Positions 18,488 to 26,771 of a stretch of DNA of 64,000 nt are shown here, in pieces. The notes under the pieces were generated by a model. It worked only from the letters and a program-made list of their open reading frames with translations, was not told the DNA's origin and searched no databases. Source of the DNA: Halolamina sp. CBA1230 (GTDB taxonomy: Archaea > Halobacteriota > Halobacteria > Halobacteriales > Haloferacaceae); contig NZ_CP054587.1 of the NCBI RefSeq assembly GCF_002025255.2, forward strand, positions 2,666,001 through 2,730,000, read 5' to 3'. The stretch's first letter is position 1. Each line of letters begins with the position of its first letter. The position numbers were made by a program, and so were the translations under genes.

Positions 18488-19072
18488 CTACTCCTCCTCG
18501 TCGTCGACTGACCGGGTGTCGGCGGTGAACTCGCCGCCGTAGGAGTAGTACGACTGTGGGTCGGGGAAGAACGCCGACACGTCGTCGTGCTCGACCGAGG
18601 CGATCACGGTGCCGTCGAGCGTCCGGAAGTGGGTGTGCATCTCCCCGCGGTCGGTCGCCGCGCGCACGAGGTCGGTGGCCTCGCGCTTCCGGAACGCGCC
18701 GGCGACGAACACGACGAGCTCCTCGTCGTGGTCGAGACACTCGGTGACGATGAACGTCGTCGGCCCCGAGCCCGCCTGGTACACCGCGGTCTCGTCGAAC
18801 TCGGCGCGCTCGCGCGCGTCGACGACCGACTCCGCAGTGTCGCCGTCGACCAGGTACGTCAGACCCCAGTGCTCGGCGTCTTCGACGTCGGGAGCGACGG
18901 GTGAGGTGTCCTGTGAGAACGCCACGAGCGTCTCGTAGCCCGCCTCTTCGCGGTCGTTGGCCATCGCTCGGGTGTCCTCGATCGTCCGCTGCCAGGCGTC
19001 GCGGATCACGTCGGCGTCGCCGGCGATCCGGTCGAGCTCGTCGGGTACGCCGTCGCCGTCGGGATTGACCAT
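18488..19072 (-). CDS. Haloarchaeal hypothetical protein
   Basis: This acidic soluble protein of 194 residues has no transmembrane span or signal. It begins MVNPDGDGVPDELDRIAGDA and contains YETLVAFSQDTSPVAPDVED and WGLTYLVDGDTAESVVDARE; it ends in a run of acidic residues. The composition, codon use and clean frame argue for a real gene. I do not recognise the family beyond its haloarchaeal style. It lies upstream of and in the same direction as the small membrane protein at 19118-19513, separated from it by 45 bp read downstream of this gene's start. Confidence 0.75.
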   Translation of the reverse strand: MVNPDGDGVPDELDRIAGDADVIRDAWQRTIEDTRAMANDREEAGYETLVAFSQDTSPVAPDVEDAEHWGLTYLVDGDTAESVVDARERAEFDETAVYQAGSGPTTFIVTECLDHDEELVVFVAGAFRKREATDLVRAATDRGEMHTHFRTLDGTVIASVEHDDVSAFFPDPQSYYSYGGEFTADTRSVDDEEE

Positions 19073-19117
19073 ACCGATGAAGGGGTGTCGTCGCTGATAA
19101 ATGGTGTGCGTTCCCGA

Positions 19118-19513
19118 TCAGCCGGGGACGCTGAAGACGAGTTCGAGCGCCGCCGACACCCCGAGCACGGCGACCGCGGTGGCGAACAGTTTCACGTTGC
19201 GGTTCACCCGGTCCGAGAACGGGAGTCGGCGCCCCCGCAGCGGCGGGATCTCCTGGAGCCGGTCCTCGAACCGGTTGGGCTCCCCGGTCTCGAGGTCGAC
19301 GATCTGTCCGTCCCGCTTGGGTCGCTCGGGCTGGATCCCGAAGCTCCCGATCCCGAACAGCAGCCAGCCGACCACGAACAGCAGCAGCTTCAGCGTCGAG
19401 AGGCCGCTCCCGAACAGGAACGCCGGCACCGCACAGACCGCGACGATCAGCGCCGTCGCTGCCACAACCCAGAGGGCGAACTCGGCGTAGCGGAGGAGAC
19501 GTCTACTCGTCAC
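19118..19513 (-). CDS. Small haloarchaeal membrane protein
   Basis: This 131-residue protein has three predicted hydrophobic helices: YAEFALWVVAATALIVAV, LLLFVVGWLLFGIGSFGI and LFATAVAVLGVSAALELV. Between the second and third lies a charged loop with RPKRDGQIVDLETGEPNRFE. The GTG at 19513 (VTSRRLLRYAEFALW) is chosen because the longer frame upstream is the shadow of the ATPase gene and reads as low-complexity basic sequence. The gene then overlaps the 3' end of the second-locus dppF by 11 bases, so it may be the last gene of that operon. The function is unknown. Confidence 0.65.
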   Translation of the reverse strand: MTSRRLLRYAEFALWVVAATALIVAVCAVPAFLFGSGLSTLKLLLFVVGWLLFGIGSFGIQPERPKRDGQIVDLETGEPNRFEDRLQEIPPLRGRRLPFSDRVNRNVKLFATAVAVLGVSAALELVFSVPG

Positions 19514-20834
19514 GGGTCTCGCGACCCAGCACGGCGTCGACGTCCTCGTACTCCGGCGAGTGGCGGTGACAGTAGCTCTCGCGCCCGTTATCGCCGACTT
19601 CGTAGTGTTCCGGACGCTCGGTGTCACAGACCCCGCCGAACTCCTCGCGGAGCAGCTCGCGTGCCTCCTCGGGATGGCCGCTTTTCACCCGCTCGATGGC
19701 CTGCTGGATCGGCTCCTCGACCGAGGCGGGCCGGTCGACCCCGTCGAACAGGTCGTCGACCGCCTCCTCGATGTCGTCGTGTTTCGAGAACCCACCCGTC
19801 CGCCGTTTCACGCGCTCCGTGAGCGAGAGCTCGACACGGGTCCGCTCCCGGACGATCTCCCGAAACCGCTCGACGGCGTCCCACACCTCCTCGTCGAGAT
19901 CGGCGTACTCGTCGGGGCGGATCTTCGCGGGACAGCGCGTCGAGAACTGACAGCCTTTCGGCGGGTCCCGCGGGCTCGGCGGCGTCCCAGGCAGCGTGAT
20001 CCGGTCGATCTCCGCCGTCGGATCCGGCCGCGGAATCGCCGACAGCAGCGACCGTGTGTACGGGTTCGACGGCGACTCGTACAGCTCCTCGGTCTCGCCG
20101 ATCTCCATGATCTTCCCCAGGTACATCACCGCGACGCGGTCACAGATGTGCCGGACGACGCTCAGGTCGTGGGCGATGAACAGGTAGGTCAGATCGAACT
20201 CCTCCTGGAGATCCTCGAGCAGCGTGATGATCTTCGCCTGCACGGAGACGTCGAGCGCGCTCACGGGCTCGTCGAGCACGACGAACTCGGGTTCGAGCGC
20301 GAGCGCGCGGGCGATCCCCACACGCTGGCGCTGCCCGCCCGAGAACTGGTGGGGGTAGCGGAAGTAGTGCTCCTCCTGCAGCCCAACCTTCGACAGCAGC
20401 TCGCGCACGCGCTGGCGTCGGTCGCGGTCGGTCTTCCACTCGTGGGCTTCCAGCGGCTCCCGGACGATCTCGCCGACGGTCATCCGGTCGTTGAGGCTGG
20501 ACTCGGGGTCCTGGAACACCATCTGGGCGTTCCGGCGCCACTGCTTGAGGTCCTCCCCGGTCAGCTCCGTGATATCGGTGCCGTCGAAGGAGACGGTCCC
20601 CTCGGTGGCCTGTTCGAGCCGGATCAGCGTCCGCCCGAGCGTGCTCTTGCCCGAGCCGGACTCGCCGACCAGCCCGAACGTCTCGCCGCGTTTGATTTCG
20701 AAGTCGACGCCGTCGACGGCCTGAACCGGCGGCTGGGCGAACACGCCCTGGCCGCCGTAGTACTTCTTGAGCCCATCGACGTCGATGAGCGTCTCCTCCT
20801 CCGTCGGGTCGTCGCGCTGAAGCTGTTGGCTCAT
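19503..20834 (-). CDS. dppF: ABC transporter ATP-binding protein, DppF type
   Basis: This ATPase has 443 residues with Walker [11 protein letters not shown]-loop VFQDPESSLNDRM, signature [10 protein letters not shown], Walker [13 protein letters not shown] and H-loop [10 protein letters not shown]. The C-terminal oligopeptide_HPY part contains CQFSTRCPAKIRPDEY. A tail of about 130 residues follows, ending with two more cysteines (GGVCDTERPEHYEV, ESYCHRH). It lacks the large insertion of the paralogue at 6431-7915. Its start overlaps the stop of the preceding dppD by four bases, completing a substrate-binding protein-B-C-D-F operon on the minus strand. Confidence 0.92.
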   Translation of the reverse strand: MSQQLQRDDPTEEETLIDVDGLKKYYGGQGVFAQPPVQAVDGVDFEIKRGETFGLVGESGSGKSTLGRTLIRLEQATEGTVSFDGTDITELTGEDLKQWRRNAQMVFQDPESSLNDRMTVGEIVREPLEAHEWKTDRDRRQRVRELLSKVGLQEEHYFRYPHQFSGGQRQRVGIARALALEPEFVVLDEPVSALDVSVQAKIITLLEDLQEEFDLTYLFIAHDLSVVRHICDRVAVMYLGKIMEIGETEELYESPSNPYTRSLLSAIPRPDPTAEIDRITLPGTPPSPRDPPKGCQFSTRCPAKIRPDEYADLDEEVWDAVERFREIVRERTRVELSLTERVKRRTGGFSKHDDIEEAVDDLFDGVDRPASVEEPIQQAIERVKSGHPEEARELLREEFGGVCDTERPEHYEVGDNGRESYCHRHSPEYEDVDAVLGRETRDE

Positions 20835-21883
20835 TCGTTCTCACCTCCGTCGCCCGCGGCGAGCTCCCGGTGGCGCTCCACGCGCCGTTCCTCGGGCTCG
20901 CCGTCGGGGTACAGCAGACAGGCCGCGGTGTGCTCCTCGTTGTCGCCCACGCTCACGTGCTGGGGAGCGACCGCCTCGCAGGCGTCGAACGCCTCGGGAC
21001 ACCGCGGCGCGAAGCGACAGTATGTCGCCTCCTCGTTCGGCGTCGGCACGTCGCCCTCGATCGTCCGGAGCTGGTCGCCGGGGCCCTGTTTGCCGGGGAT
21101 CGCCCCCAGCAGCCCCTGCGTGTAGGGGTGGCGCGGGTTCGCGAACAGCTCCTCCACCGGCGCCTTCTCGACGAACTCGCTGGCGTACATCACGTTGACG
21201 CGGTCGCAGATCTCCGCGATCACGCCCATGTCGTGGGTGATGAACAGGATGGAGAGCCCTCGCTCCTCCTGGAGATCCTGCAGCAGTTCGAGGATCTGGG
21301 CCTGGATCGTCACGTCGAGCGCGGTCGTCGGCTCGTCGCAGATGAGGAACTCGGGGTCGCAGGCGAGCATCATCGCAATCACCGCGCGCTGGCGCATCCC
21401 GCCCGAGAACTCGTGTGGGTACTCGTTCAGCCGGCGCGGGGCGTCGGGGATGGCGACCCGTTCGAGCAGCCTGATCGCCTCCTCGCGGGCCTCCTCCCCG
21501 GTGATACCCTGGTTCACTTCCAAGGCCTCCCTGATCTGGTTCCCGATCGTGTAGACGGGGTTGAGCGACTTCTGGGGGTCCTGGAACACCATCCCGATGC
21601 CGCTGCCCCGCACCTGTTGGTACTGTTTCTCGCTGTACTCGGTCAGCTCCTCGCCGTTGAACTCGATCGACGAGCCGGGCAGCACCTCGCCGGGGCTTTC
21701 GATGAGCCCCATGATCGAGCGGGCGGTCACCGACTTGCCGGAGCCGGACTCGCCGACGATGCCGACCGTCTCGCCCTTCCGGACGTCGAAGTCGATACCG
21801 TCGACGGCCCTGATCGTCTCGCGGTCGGTACGGAACACGGTCTGGAGGTTCCGGACCGAGAGCACCACGTCGTCGTCGGACAT
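20831..21883 (-). CDS. dppD: ABC transporter ATP-binding protein, DppD type
   Basis: This ATPase of 350 residues has Walker [11 protein letters not shown]-loop VFQDPQKSLNP, signature FSGGMRQRAV, Walker [13 protein letters not shown] and the switch histidine in FITHDMGVIAE. The C-terminal region carries the cysteine-containing motif CRFAPRCPEAFDAC common to oligopeptide-type ATPases. Length is normal, so it serves as the reference against which the insertions in 5248-6438 stand out. It overlaps the dppC stop by one base and dppF by four. Confidence 0.92.
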   Translation of the reverse strand: MSDDDVVLSVRNLQTVFRTDRETIRAVDGIDFDVRKGETVGIVGESGSGKSVTARSIMGLIESPGEVLPGSSIEFNGEELTEYSEKQYQQVRGSGIGMVFQDPQKSLNPVYTIGNQIREALEVNQGITGEEAREEAIRLLERVAIPDAPRRLNEYPHEFSGGMRQRAVIAMMLACDPEFLICDEPTTALDVTIQAQILELLQDLQEERGLSILFITHDMGVIAEICDRVNVMYASEFVEKAPVEELFANPRHPYTQGLLGAIPGKQGPGDQLRTIEGDVPTPNEEATYCRFAPRCPEAFDACEAVAPQHVSVGDNEEHTAACLLYPDGEPEERRVERHRELAAGDGGENE

Positions 21884-23436
21884 CAGGCACCACCCCCTGC
21901 GGCGGCCTCCTCACCCTCGTCGCTCTGGCTCTCGGGGTCGATCGCGTCACGGATACCGTCGCCGAGCGCGTTCAGCCCCGTGACGAGCACCACGATCATC
22001 GCGCCGGGGATGAACGAGATGTGCCACGACGGCCCGGCCACGTACGTCTGGCCGAGCGACACGGCACGCCCCCACGCCGGAGTCGGCGGGGTGATCCCCA
22101 GCCCGTTACCGAGGAAGGAGAGCGCGGCGAGCCCGACGATGATCCCGCCGGTAGACATCGACGCGTACACGAGTAGATAGCCAGTGATGTAGGGGAACAT
22201 GTGTTTACGCATGATCGTCCGCGACCCCTGTCCGAAGCTCTCGGCGGCGTCGACCCACTCCTCCTGGGCGACCTGTAGCGCCGGGCCACGCACTGCCCGC
22301 CAGAGGAACGGCCAGCCAGTGAACCCGAAGATCAACGCCAACAGGAACCCCCCGTCGAGCACGTTCGCGATCCAGTGGTTCGCGAACACCGCACTGATCA
22401 TGATCAGCAACAGGAGCCGTGGGACGGAGACGATCCCGTCGGCGGTCGTGAGGATGCTCAGGTCGACCACCCCCGTGTAGTACGCCGACACCATCGCCAG
22501 CGAGCCGGCGATCAGCGAGCTCAGTCCGATCGCGATGCCGGCGACGATCAGCGTGATCCTGGCTCCGCCCATCATGAACGTGAACAGGTCACGGCCGTTC
22601 GGTAGGGTGCCGAACGGGTGGAATCGCTCGAACTTGTCGTACGTCATCGGGCCGACGTTCTGATCGCCGGCGCCCTTGGACTTCGAGTCGAAGTTGGCGG
22701 CGCCGGCGGTGATCGTCACGACCTCGCCGGCCTCCTCGTCGAAGTGTTGGATCTCGTTGCTGTACGGCGACTGGATGTTGCCCGCGACCGTCGTCGGGCC
22801 CAGCGCCGGGCCGAACAGCGCCATGATCAGGAACAGCGCGAGCACGAAGATGCCGAACTGCCCCCAGCGGTGGCCGCGGAGCCGGTCGACGACGTCGTCG
22901 GAGGGCGTCCAGTCGGCCTGGCGGTAGTTGTCACGGAAGACGAGCCAGCCCTGGAACAGCCAGTAGAACGCGAACAGCGAGTACGCGACGATGAGCAGCA
23001 CGCGGATCGCCCACGCCAGCGCCGGCTCCAGGCCGAGGAACGTGTCCACCCACGGCCCGTCGGGGCCGGTCATGTGGCCCTGGTTCGGTATCGTCTCCCG
23101 GCTCAGCAGCGTCGGGAGGCTCTCCGCGGCGTCGCGGACCCCCGTTATCGCGCCGGAGACGCTGGACTGGAAGTTGACGACGCCGGTTGCCAGCCCGCCC
23201 AGCCCGACGAGGCCGAACAGCACGTCGAACAGTGCGGTCACGCCGATGAACGCCGCGTCCAGCACCGTCAGGATCGCGCCGATGAACGCGCCGAGTTCGA
23301 CGGCGATCAGCGCGCCCGCGACCGCGAGCCAGCGCATCGCTGGTCCGGGATCGTCGACGACCCGTGACCATATCGGCCGGTCGTCGTACTCGAACACCGG
23401 ACCGGAGTCGGACTCCGAGGCAGTGTTCGTGCTCAT
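21883..23436 (-). CDS. dppC: ABC transporter permease, DppC type, with long N-terminal membrane extension
   Basis: This permease has 517 residues, whereas DppC proteins are usually about 300. The extra ~200 residues at the N-terminus hold further hydrophobic helices (WLAVAGALIAVELGAFIGAI, GVTALFDVLFGLVGLGGLAT, LAWAIRVLLIVAYSLFAFYW) before the canonical first span (FGIFVLALFLIMALFGPAL). The normal domain follows with FHPFGTLPNGRDLFTFMMGG and the EAA-type loop VDAAESFGQGSRTIMRKHMF. It overlaps the upstream dppB by four bases. The extension could be an additional membrane subdomain specific to haloarchaeal transporters. Confidence 0.9.
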   Translation of the reverse strand: MSTNTASESDSGPVFEYDDRPIWSRVVDDPGPAMRWLAVAGALIAVELGAFIGAILTVLDAAFIGVTALFDVLFGLVGLGGLATGVVNFQSSVSGAITGVRDAAESLPTLLSRETIPNQGHMTGPDGPWVDTFLGLEPALAWAIRVLLIVAYSLFAFYWLFQGWLVFRDNYRQADWTPSDDVVDRLRGHRWGQFGIFVLALFLIMALFGPALGPTTVAGNIQSPYSNEIQHFDEEAGEVVTITAGAANFDSKSKGAGDQNVGPMTYDKFERFHPFGTLPNGRDLFTFMMGGARITLIVAGIAIGLSSLIAGSLAMVSAYYTGVVDLSILTTADGIVSVPRLLLLIMISAVFANHWIANVLDGGFLLALIFGFTGWPFLWRAVRGPALQVAQEEWVDAAESFGQGSRTIMRKHMFPYITGYLLVYASMSTGGIIVGLAALSFLGNGLGITPPTPAWGRAVSLGQTYVAGPSWHISFIPGAMIVVLVTGLNALGDGIRDAIDPESQSDEGEEAAAGGGA

Positions 23437-24524
23437 TCTTGGGTTTCCCCCAGCGTGATACGCGGGTCGATCAGTGTGTAGAGTACGTCCTGAAGGATGT
23501 TCATCAGTACTTGGATGATCACGAAGATGAACACGAGCGCCATCACCACGGGGATGTCCGGACCGAGGATCGCTCGGAAGAAGAGGTTTCCGAGCCCGTT
23601 GATGCTGAACACGCTCTCGACGAGCACCGAGCCGCCGATGAGCAGGTAGAACTCACCCATGATGACGGGGAGCAGCGGGACGATCGCGTTCCGACCGACG
23701 TGTTTGACGACGATCCGCCGCGGGGAGAGCCCCTTGGCCTTGGCCGTCTCCACGTACTTCGAGTTGATGCTCTCAAGCACCGCCGTGCGGCCGATACGGA
23801 TCTCGTTCCCCATCGACGCGGAGCCGAGCACGAGCGCGGCGGGGAGGATCCACTTGAACGCGATCAGCATGTTCCGGAGGTCGGGTATCGGGAGGAACAA
23901 CAGCTCCAGTACCGGCACCCCGTCGAACAGCTCGACCATCGTGAACAGGTTCCCGACCGCGTCGGGCGTCCCGATGACGTCGGTCTCGATACCGAGTCCC
24001 CGGTACCACGAGAGCGCACCGCCCGCGCTGAGGCTCCCGGCGATCATCACGGCGAGCCAGAAGTTGGGCATGGCACGCCAGATGATGCCGCCACCTGAGG
24101 CGAGGTAGTCGCCCCAGGTGTTGGAACGGAGGCCGGCGTAGAGGCCGAGCGGGATCCCGAACACGAGCGCGATCACGACCGACCAGAACCCGAGCCAGAG
24201 CGTCGCAGGCATCCGGTTCGCGATGACCTCGCTCGCGGGCACGCCGCGTTGGATGATCCAGGACTGGCCGAACTCGAGCGTGAACAGGTTGAGCATGGTC
24301 TCGCCGTACTGGCGCCAGACCGGCATGGGCGTTCCGTCGGGCTGGATGTACCCCAGCGCGATCCGGAGCTGCCGGATGTCGGCCGACGTTGCGTCACGGC
24401 CGAGGATCGCCAGCACCGGGTCGAGCGGGCCGAGGTACATGATCAGGAACGACATCGTCAGCCCGAACAGCACGACCGGGATGCCCAGCCCGAGCCGTTT
24501 CAGGATGTACAGTGACTTGTTCAT
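23433..24524 (-). CDS. dppB: ABC transporter permease, DppB type
   Basis: This 363-residue permease starts MNKSLYILKRLGLGIPVVLF, typical of DppB. It keeps the EAA-type loop YVETAKAKGLSPRRIVVKHV (about residues 266-285) and the closing IQVLMNILQDVLYTLIDPRI. It sits 223 bp downstream of the substrate-binding protein gene, a longer gap than elsewhere in the operon. That gap contains a palindromic CGCTCGAGCG run (24719-24738) close to the binding protein stop. A partial terminator or processing site there would let the abundant binding protein be made in excess. Confidence 0.92.
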   Translation of the reverse strand: MNKSLYILKRLGLGIPVVLFGLTMSFLIMYLGPLDPVLAILGRDATSADIRQLRIALGYIQPDGTPMPVWRQYGETMLNLFTLEFGQSWIIQRGVPASEVIANRMPATLWLGFWSVVIALVFGIPLGLYAGLRSNTWGDYLASGGGIIWRAMPNFWLAVMIAGSLSAGGALSWYRGLGIETDVIGTPDAVGNLFTMVELFDGVPVLELLFLPIPDLRNMLIAFKWILPAALVLGSASMGNEIRIGRTAVLESINSKYVETAKAKGLSPRRIVVKHVGRNAIVPLLPVIMGEFYLLIGGSVLVESVFSINGLGNLFFRAILGPDIPVVMALVFIFVIIQVLMNILQDVLYTLIDPRITLGETQE

Positions 24525-24747
24525 GTGTGAGTCTCTCCAGCATGGCTCGGTCGACGAGCGGAGCGGGACGATACGTCAGTGTCGGTACGAACCGGGTACC
24601 GACGTGGTTGGCGACGAGAGGATGGGAGTCTAATCATACCGAATAATCGAAAGTGGCTGTGTTACACCGGCACGACCTACCACGAACGTCGGCCGGCGAG
24701 GTTTTCACCCTGTCGAAACGCTCGAGCGCTCGAGCGCGCGTCGAGGG

Positions 24748-26631
24748 TTACTCGCCCTGCCAGTGGCTGTCGTAGGCGTCGGCGCCGCCGGGGAACACCT
24801 GCGTCGGCGTGAGGTGGTACGCCGGCGCACCGCGGCCCTTGAACACGCTCTCGACGAACTGCGGCCGGTTGATGACGTACGCCATCGCCTCACGAACCGG
24901 CTTGGGCACTTCCTGCATGTTGAACGCCACGTAGTAGGTGTTGATCGTGGCGGACTGGGCCATGTTGACCGTCTGGTCGTTCTCCAGCGGCCCGTAGGTG
25001 CCGCGCTCGATCCCGTCGACCGTCTCCTCGATGCTGACCTTGTTCGGGTCGTACTTCGAGGTCGGGATGCCGGCGACGTCGGCGTTCCCGTTCAGGAAGT
25101 AGTTGTACGACGCCGTGGTGTCGGTGATGATCGCGGCGTCGATGCCGTCGATCACGGGCTCCTGGCCGTGGTAGTCGTCGAACGCGTCGGCGGAGAACTC
25201 CCCACCGTTGCCGGACTCCCAGTTGCCGAACTCGAACGGCCCACAGCCGATCGGGTTGCTGGTGGAGAACTCCTCCCAGCTCATGTCGCCCTCGTACCCC
25301 TCGATGTCGCCCACGACGCCCTCGGGGACGACCGAGAACGCGGAGTAGGCGAGCACGGACAGCGCGAACGGGAAGCTGTCCTGCAGCGTGATCGTGAACG
25401 TGTAGTCGCCGGTGGCCTCGACGCCGGTCGAGCCGGGGACCACGTTCCCGTCCTCGTCGGTCTCGCGCACGATGTTGAGCACCGAGTTCGGGAAGTACGT
25501 GTTGCTGGAGTTGGAGGACTCCACGAGGCGGCGGATCGAGTACACCATGTCGTCGGCGGTGACCTCGCCGTAGTCGCCGTGGAACTGGATCCCCTCCTTG
25601 AGCGTGAACTCGTACTCGGTGAGGTCGTCGCTGACGCTGTAGTCGTCGACGATGAGGTTCCGGACCTCGGTGGTCCCGTTGTGGTAGTTCATCGGCGCGT
25701 CGAACATGTTCATGATCTTCCCGCCCGAGGCCGTGTTCCCCGAGGCGATCGGATCGAGCGCGCTGAACGTCGCCGAGATCTTGTCGAGGCGGTCCTTCCC
25801 TTCGAGCCCCTCGACCGAGATGTTCTCCTTCGTACGCGAGCCGCCCATCCCGCCGGGTGGGCTGTAGTCGAGGCGGTCGTACCAGAAGCTCTGGCCCACC
25901 TGGTGGTACACCGGCACCAGCGCGGCGGACTCCCAGAGCCCCTCCTCCATCTTGACGGCGGCGTCGTCACGGGTCTGCTGGGCCTCTTCGGACTGCTGCG
26001 GGTTGTTCTGGATCCGGTCGAACTGCTCGGTCATGTAGTCCCGGATGGCCGTCTCGGTCTCGGAGTCCTCCGTCCAGAACAGGTACGCGCCGTTGGGCGC
26101 CGCCCCCTCACCGTCGTAGATGGTGTTCTCGGGGTCGACCAGCTGGAGGAAGTTCTGCGGCGCCGGGTAGTCGGCGATCCACCCGAGCGTGTACGCCTGG
26201 GTGTCCCCCGTCTCGGCGTTCTCCAGGAGGCCGCTGAAGTCGGCCTCGGAGATGCTCATGTCGACGTAGGCGCTCTCGAGGCGGGAACGGATGGTGTTAG
26301 CCATCTCCTTCCACGCCGGGCTGGTGTACTGGAGCCAGTCGAGCTCGAACCGGTTGTCCGGCCCGTAGCCCGCCTCCTCCATCACCTGGCGCGCGCTCTC
26401 GACGTCGGTTTCACCGGGCGAGTACGGGTAGGAGTCGTGACCGGTGAACTCCCCGTCACCGCCCCCGCCTTCGGTCCCGGTGTCGGTGTCGGTCCCGTCG
26501 CCGCCTCCCTCGTCGGTTTCGGTCGGCGACTCGCCGCCGCCGTCGGTACAGCCGGCGACGCTGGCAGTCAGCGCGGCCGCACCAGTTGCCTGGAGGAACT
26601 TGCGTCGATCGAAATCACTTTCTTCGGGCAT
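24748..26631 (-). CDS. Peptide-type ABC transporter substrate-binding lipoprotein, circularly permuted at a second position
   Basis: This binding protein of 627 residues feeds the permeases at 21883-24524. It has a Tat signal (FDRRKFLQATG), lipobox VAGC and an Asp/Gly/Thr linker. The domain is permuted. After the linker it begins with what is normally the second half of SBP_bac_5 (YPYSPGETDVESARQVMEEA, then YTLGWIADYPAPQNFLQLVD) and runs to the usual C-terminal end (LVPVYHQVGQSFWYDRL). Only then comes the usual N-terminal half (DRLDKISATFSALDPIASGN, YEFTLKEGIQFHGDYGEVT). It stops at AMAYVINRPQFVESVF...VFPGGADAYDSHWQGE, just before the point where the family continues into the front segment. 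The start at 26631 fits a TATA-like box at 26659-26666. Confidence 0.9.
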   Translation of the reverse strand: MPEESDFDRRKFLQATGAAALTASVAGCTDGGGESPTETDEGGGDGTDTDTGTEGGGGDGEFTGHDSYPYSPGETDVESARQVMEEAGYGPDNRFELDWLQYTSPAWKEMANTIRSRLESAYVDMSISEADFSGLLENAETGDTQAYTLGWIADYPAPQNFLQLVDPENTIYDGEGAAPNGAYLFWTEDSETETAIRDYMTEQFDRIQNNPQQSEEAQQTRDDAAVKMEEGLWESAALVPVYHQVGQSFWYDRLDYSPPGGMGGSRTKENISVEGLEGKDRLDKISATFSALDPIASGNTASGGKIMNMFDAPMNYHNGTTEVRNLIVDDYSVSDDLTEYEFTLKEGIQFHGDYGEVTADDMVYSIRRLVESSNSSNTYFPNSVLNIVRETDEDGNVVPGSTGVEATGDYTFTITLQDSFPFALSVLAYSAFSVVPEGVVGDIEGYEGDMSWEEFSTSNPIGCGPFEFGNWESGNGGEFSADAFDDYHGQEPVIDGIDAAIITDTTASYNYFLNGNADVAGIPTSKYDPNKVSIEETVDGIERGTYGPLENDQTVNMAQSATINTYYVAFNMQEVPKPVREAMAYVINRPQFVESVFKGRGAPAYHLTPTQVFPGGADAYDSHWQGE

Positions 26632-26658
26632 CCTGCCAACGTATCCCATCGTGTCGAA

Positions 26659-26666
26659 CTTAAACG
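26659..26666 (-). promoter_or_regulatory. TATA-like box of the second peptide ABC operon
   Basis: Read on the minus strand this is CGTTTAAG, about 28-35 nt before the ATG at 26631. That spacing predicts a leaderless transcript for the binding protein. It makes the in-frame ATG at 26649, only about 15 nt from the box, an unlikely start. Confidence 0.5.
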
Positions 26667-26771
26667 TTTTGTAGTGATAGTTAGATGGGGCGTGGTAACA
26701 AGGAACAAGAACTTCGAACACGGGAAACGCGCCAACCCAACCGGTTTACTCGTCGCTCCCTGAACCCGCGT

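Noticed and set aside
24763-26763. Open reading frame of 666 codons on the plus strand opposite the second binding protein.
   Set aside because: It mirrors the codon bias of the minus-strand gene, has no motif, and would have to coexist with a clear Tat lipoprotein gene.
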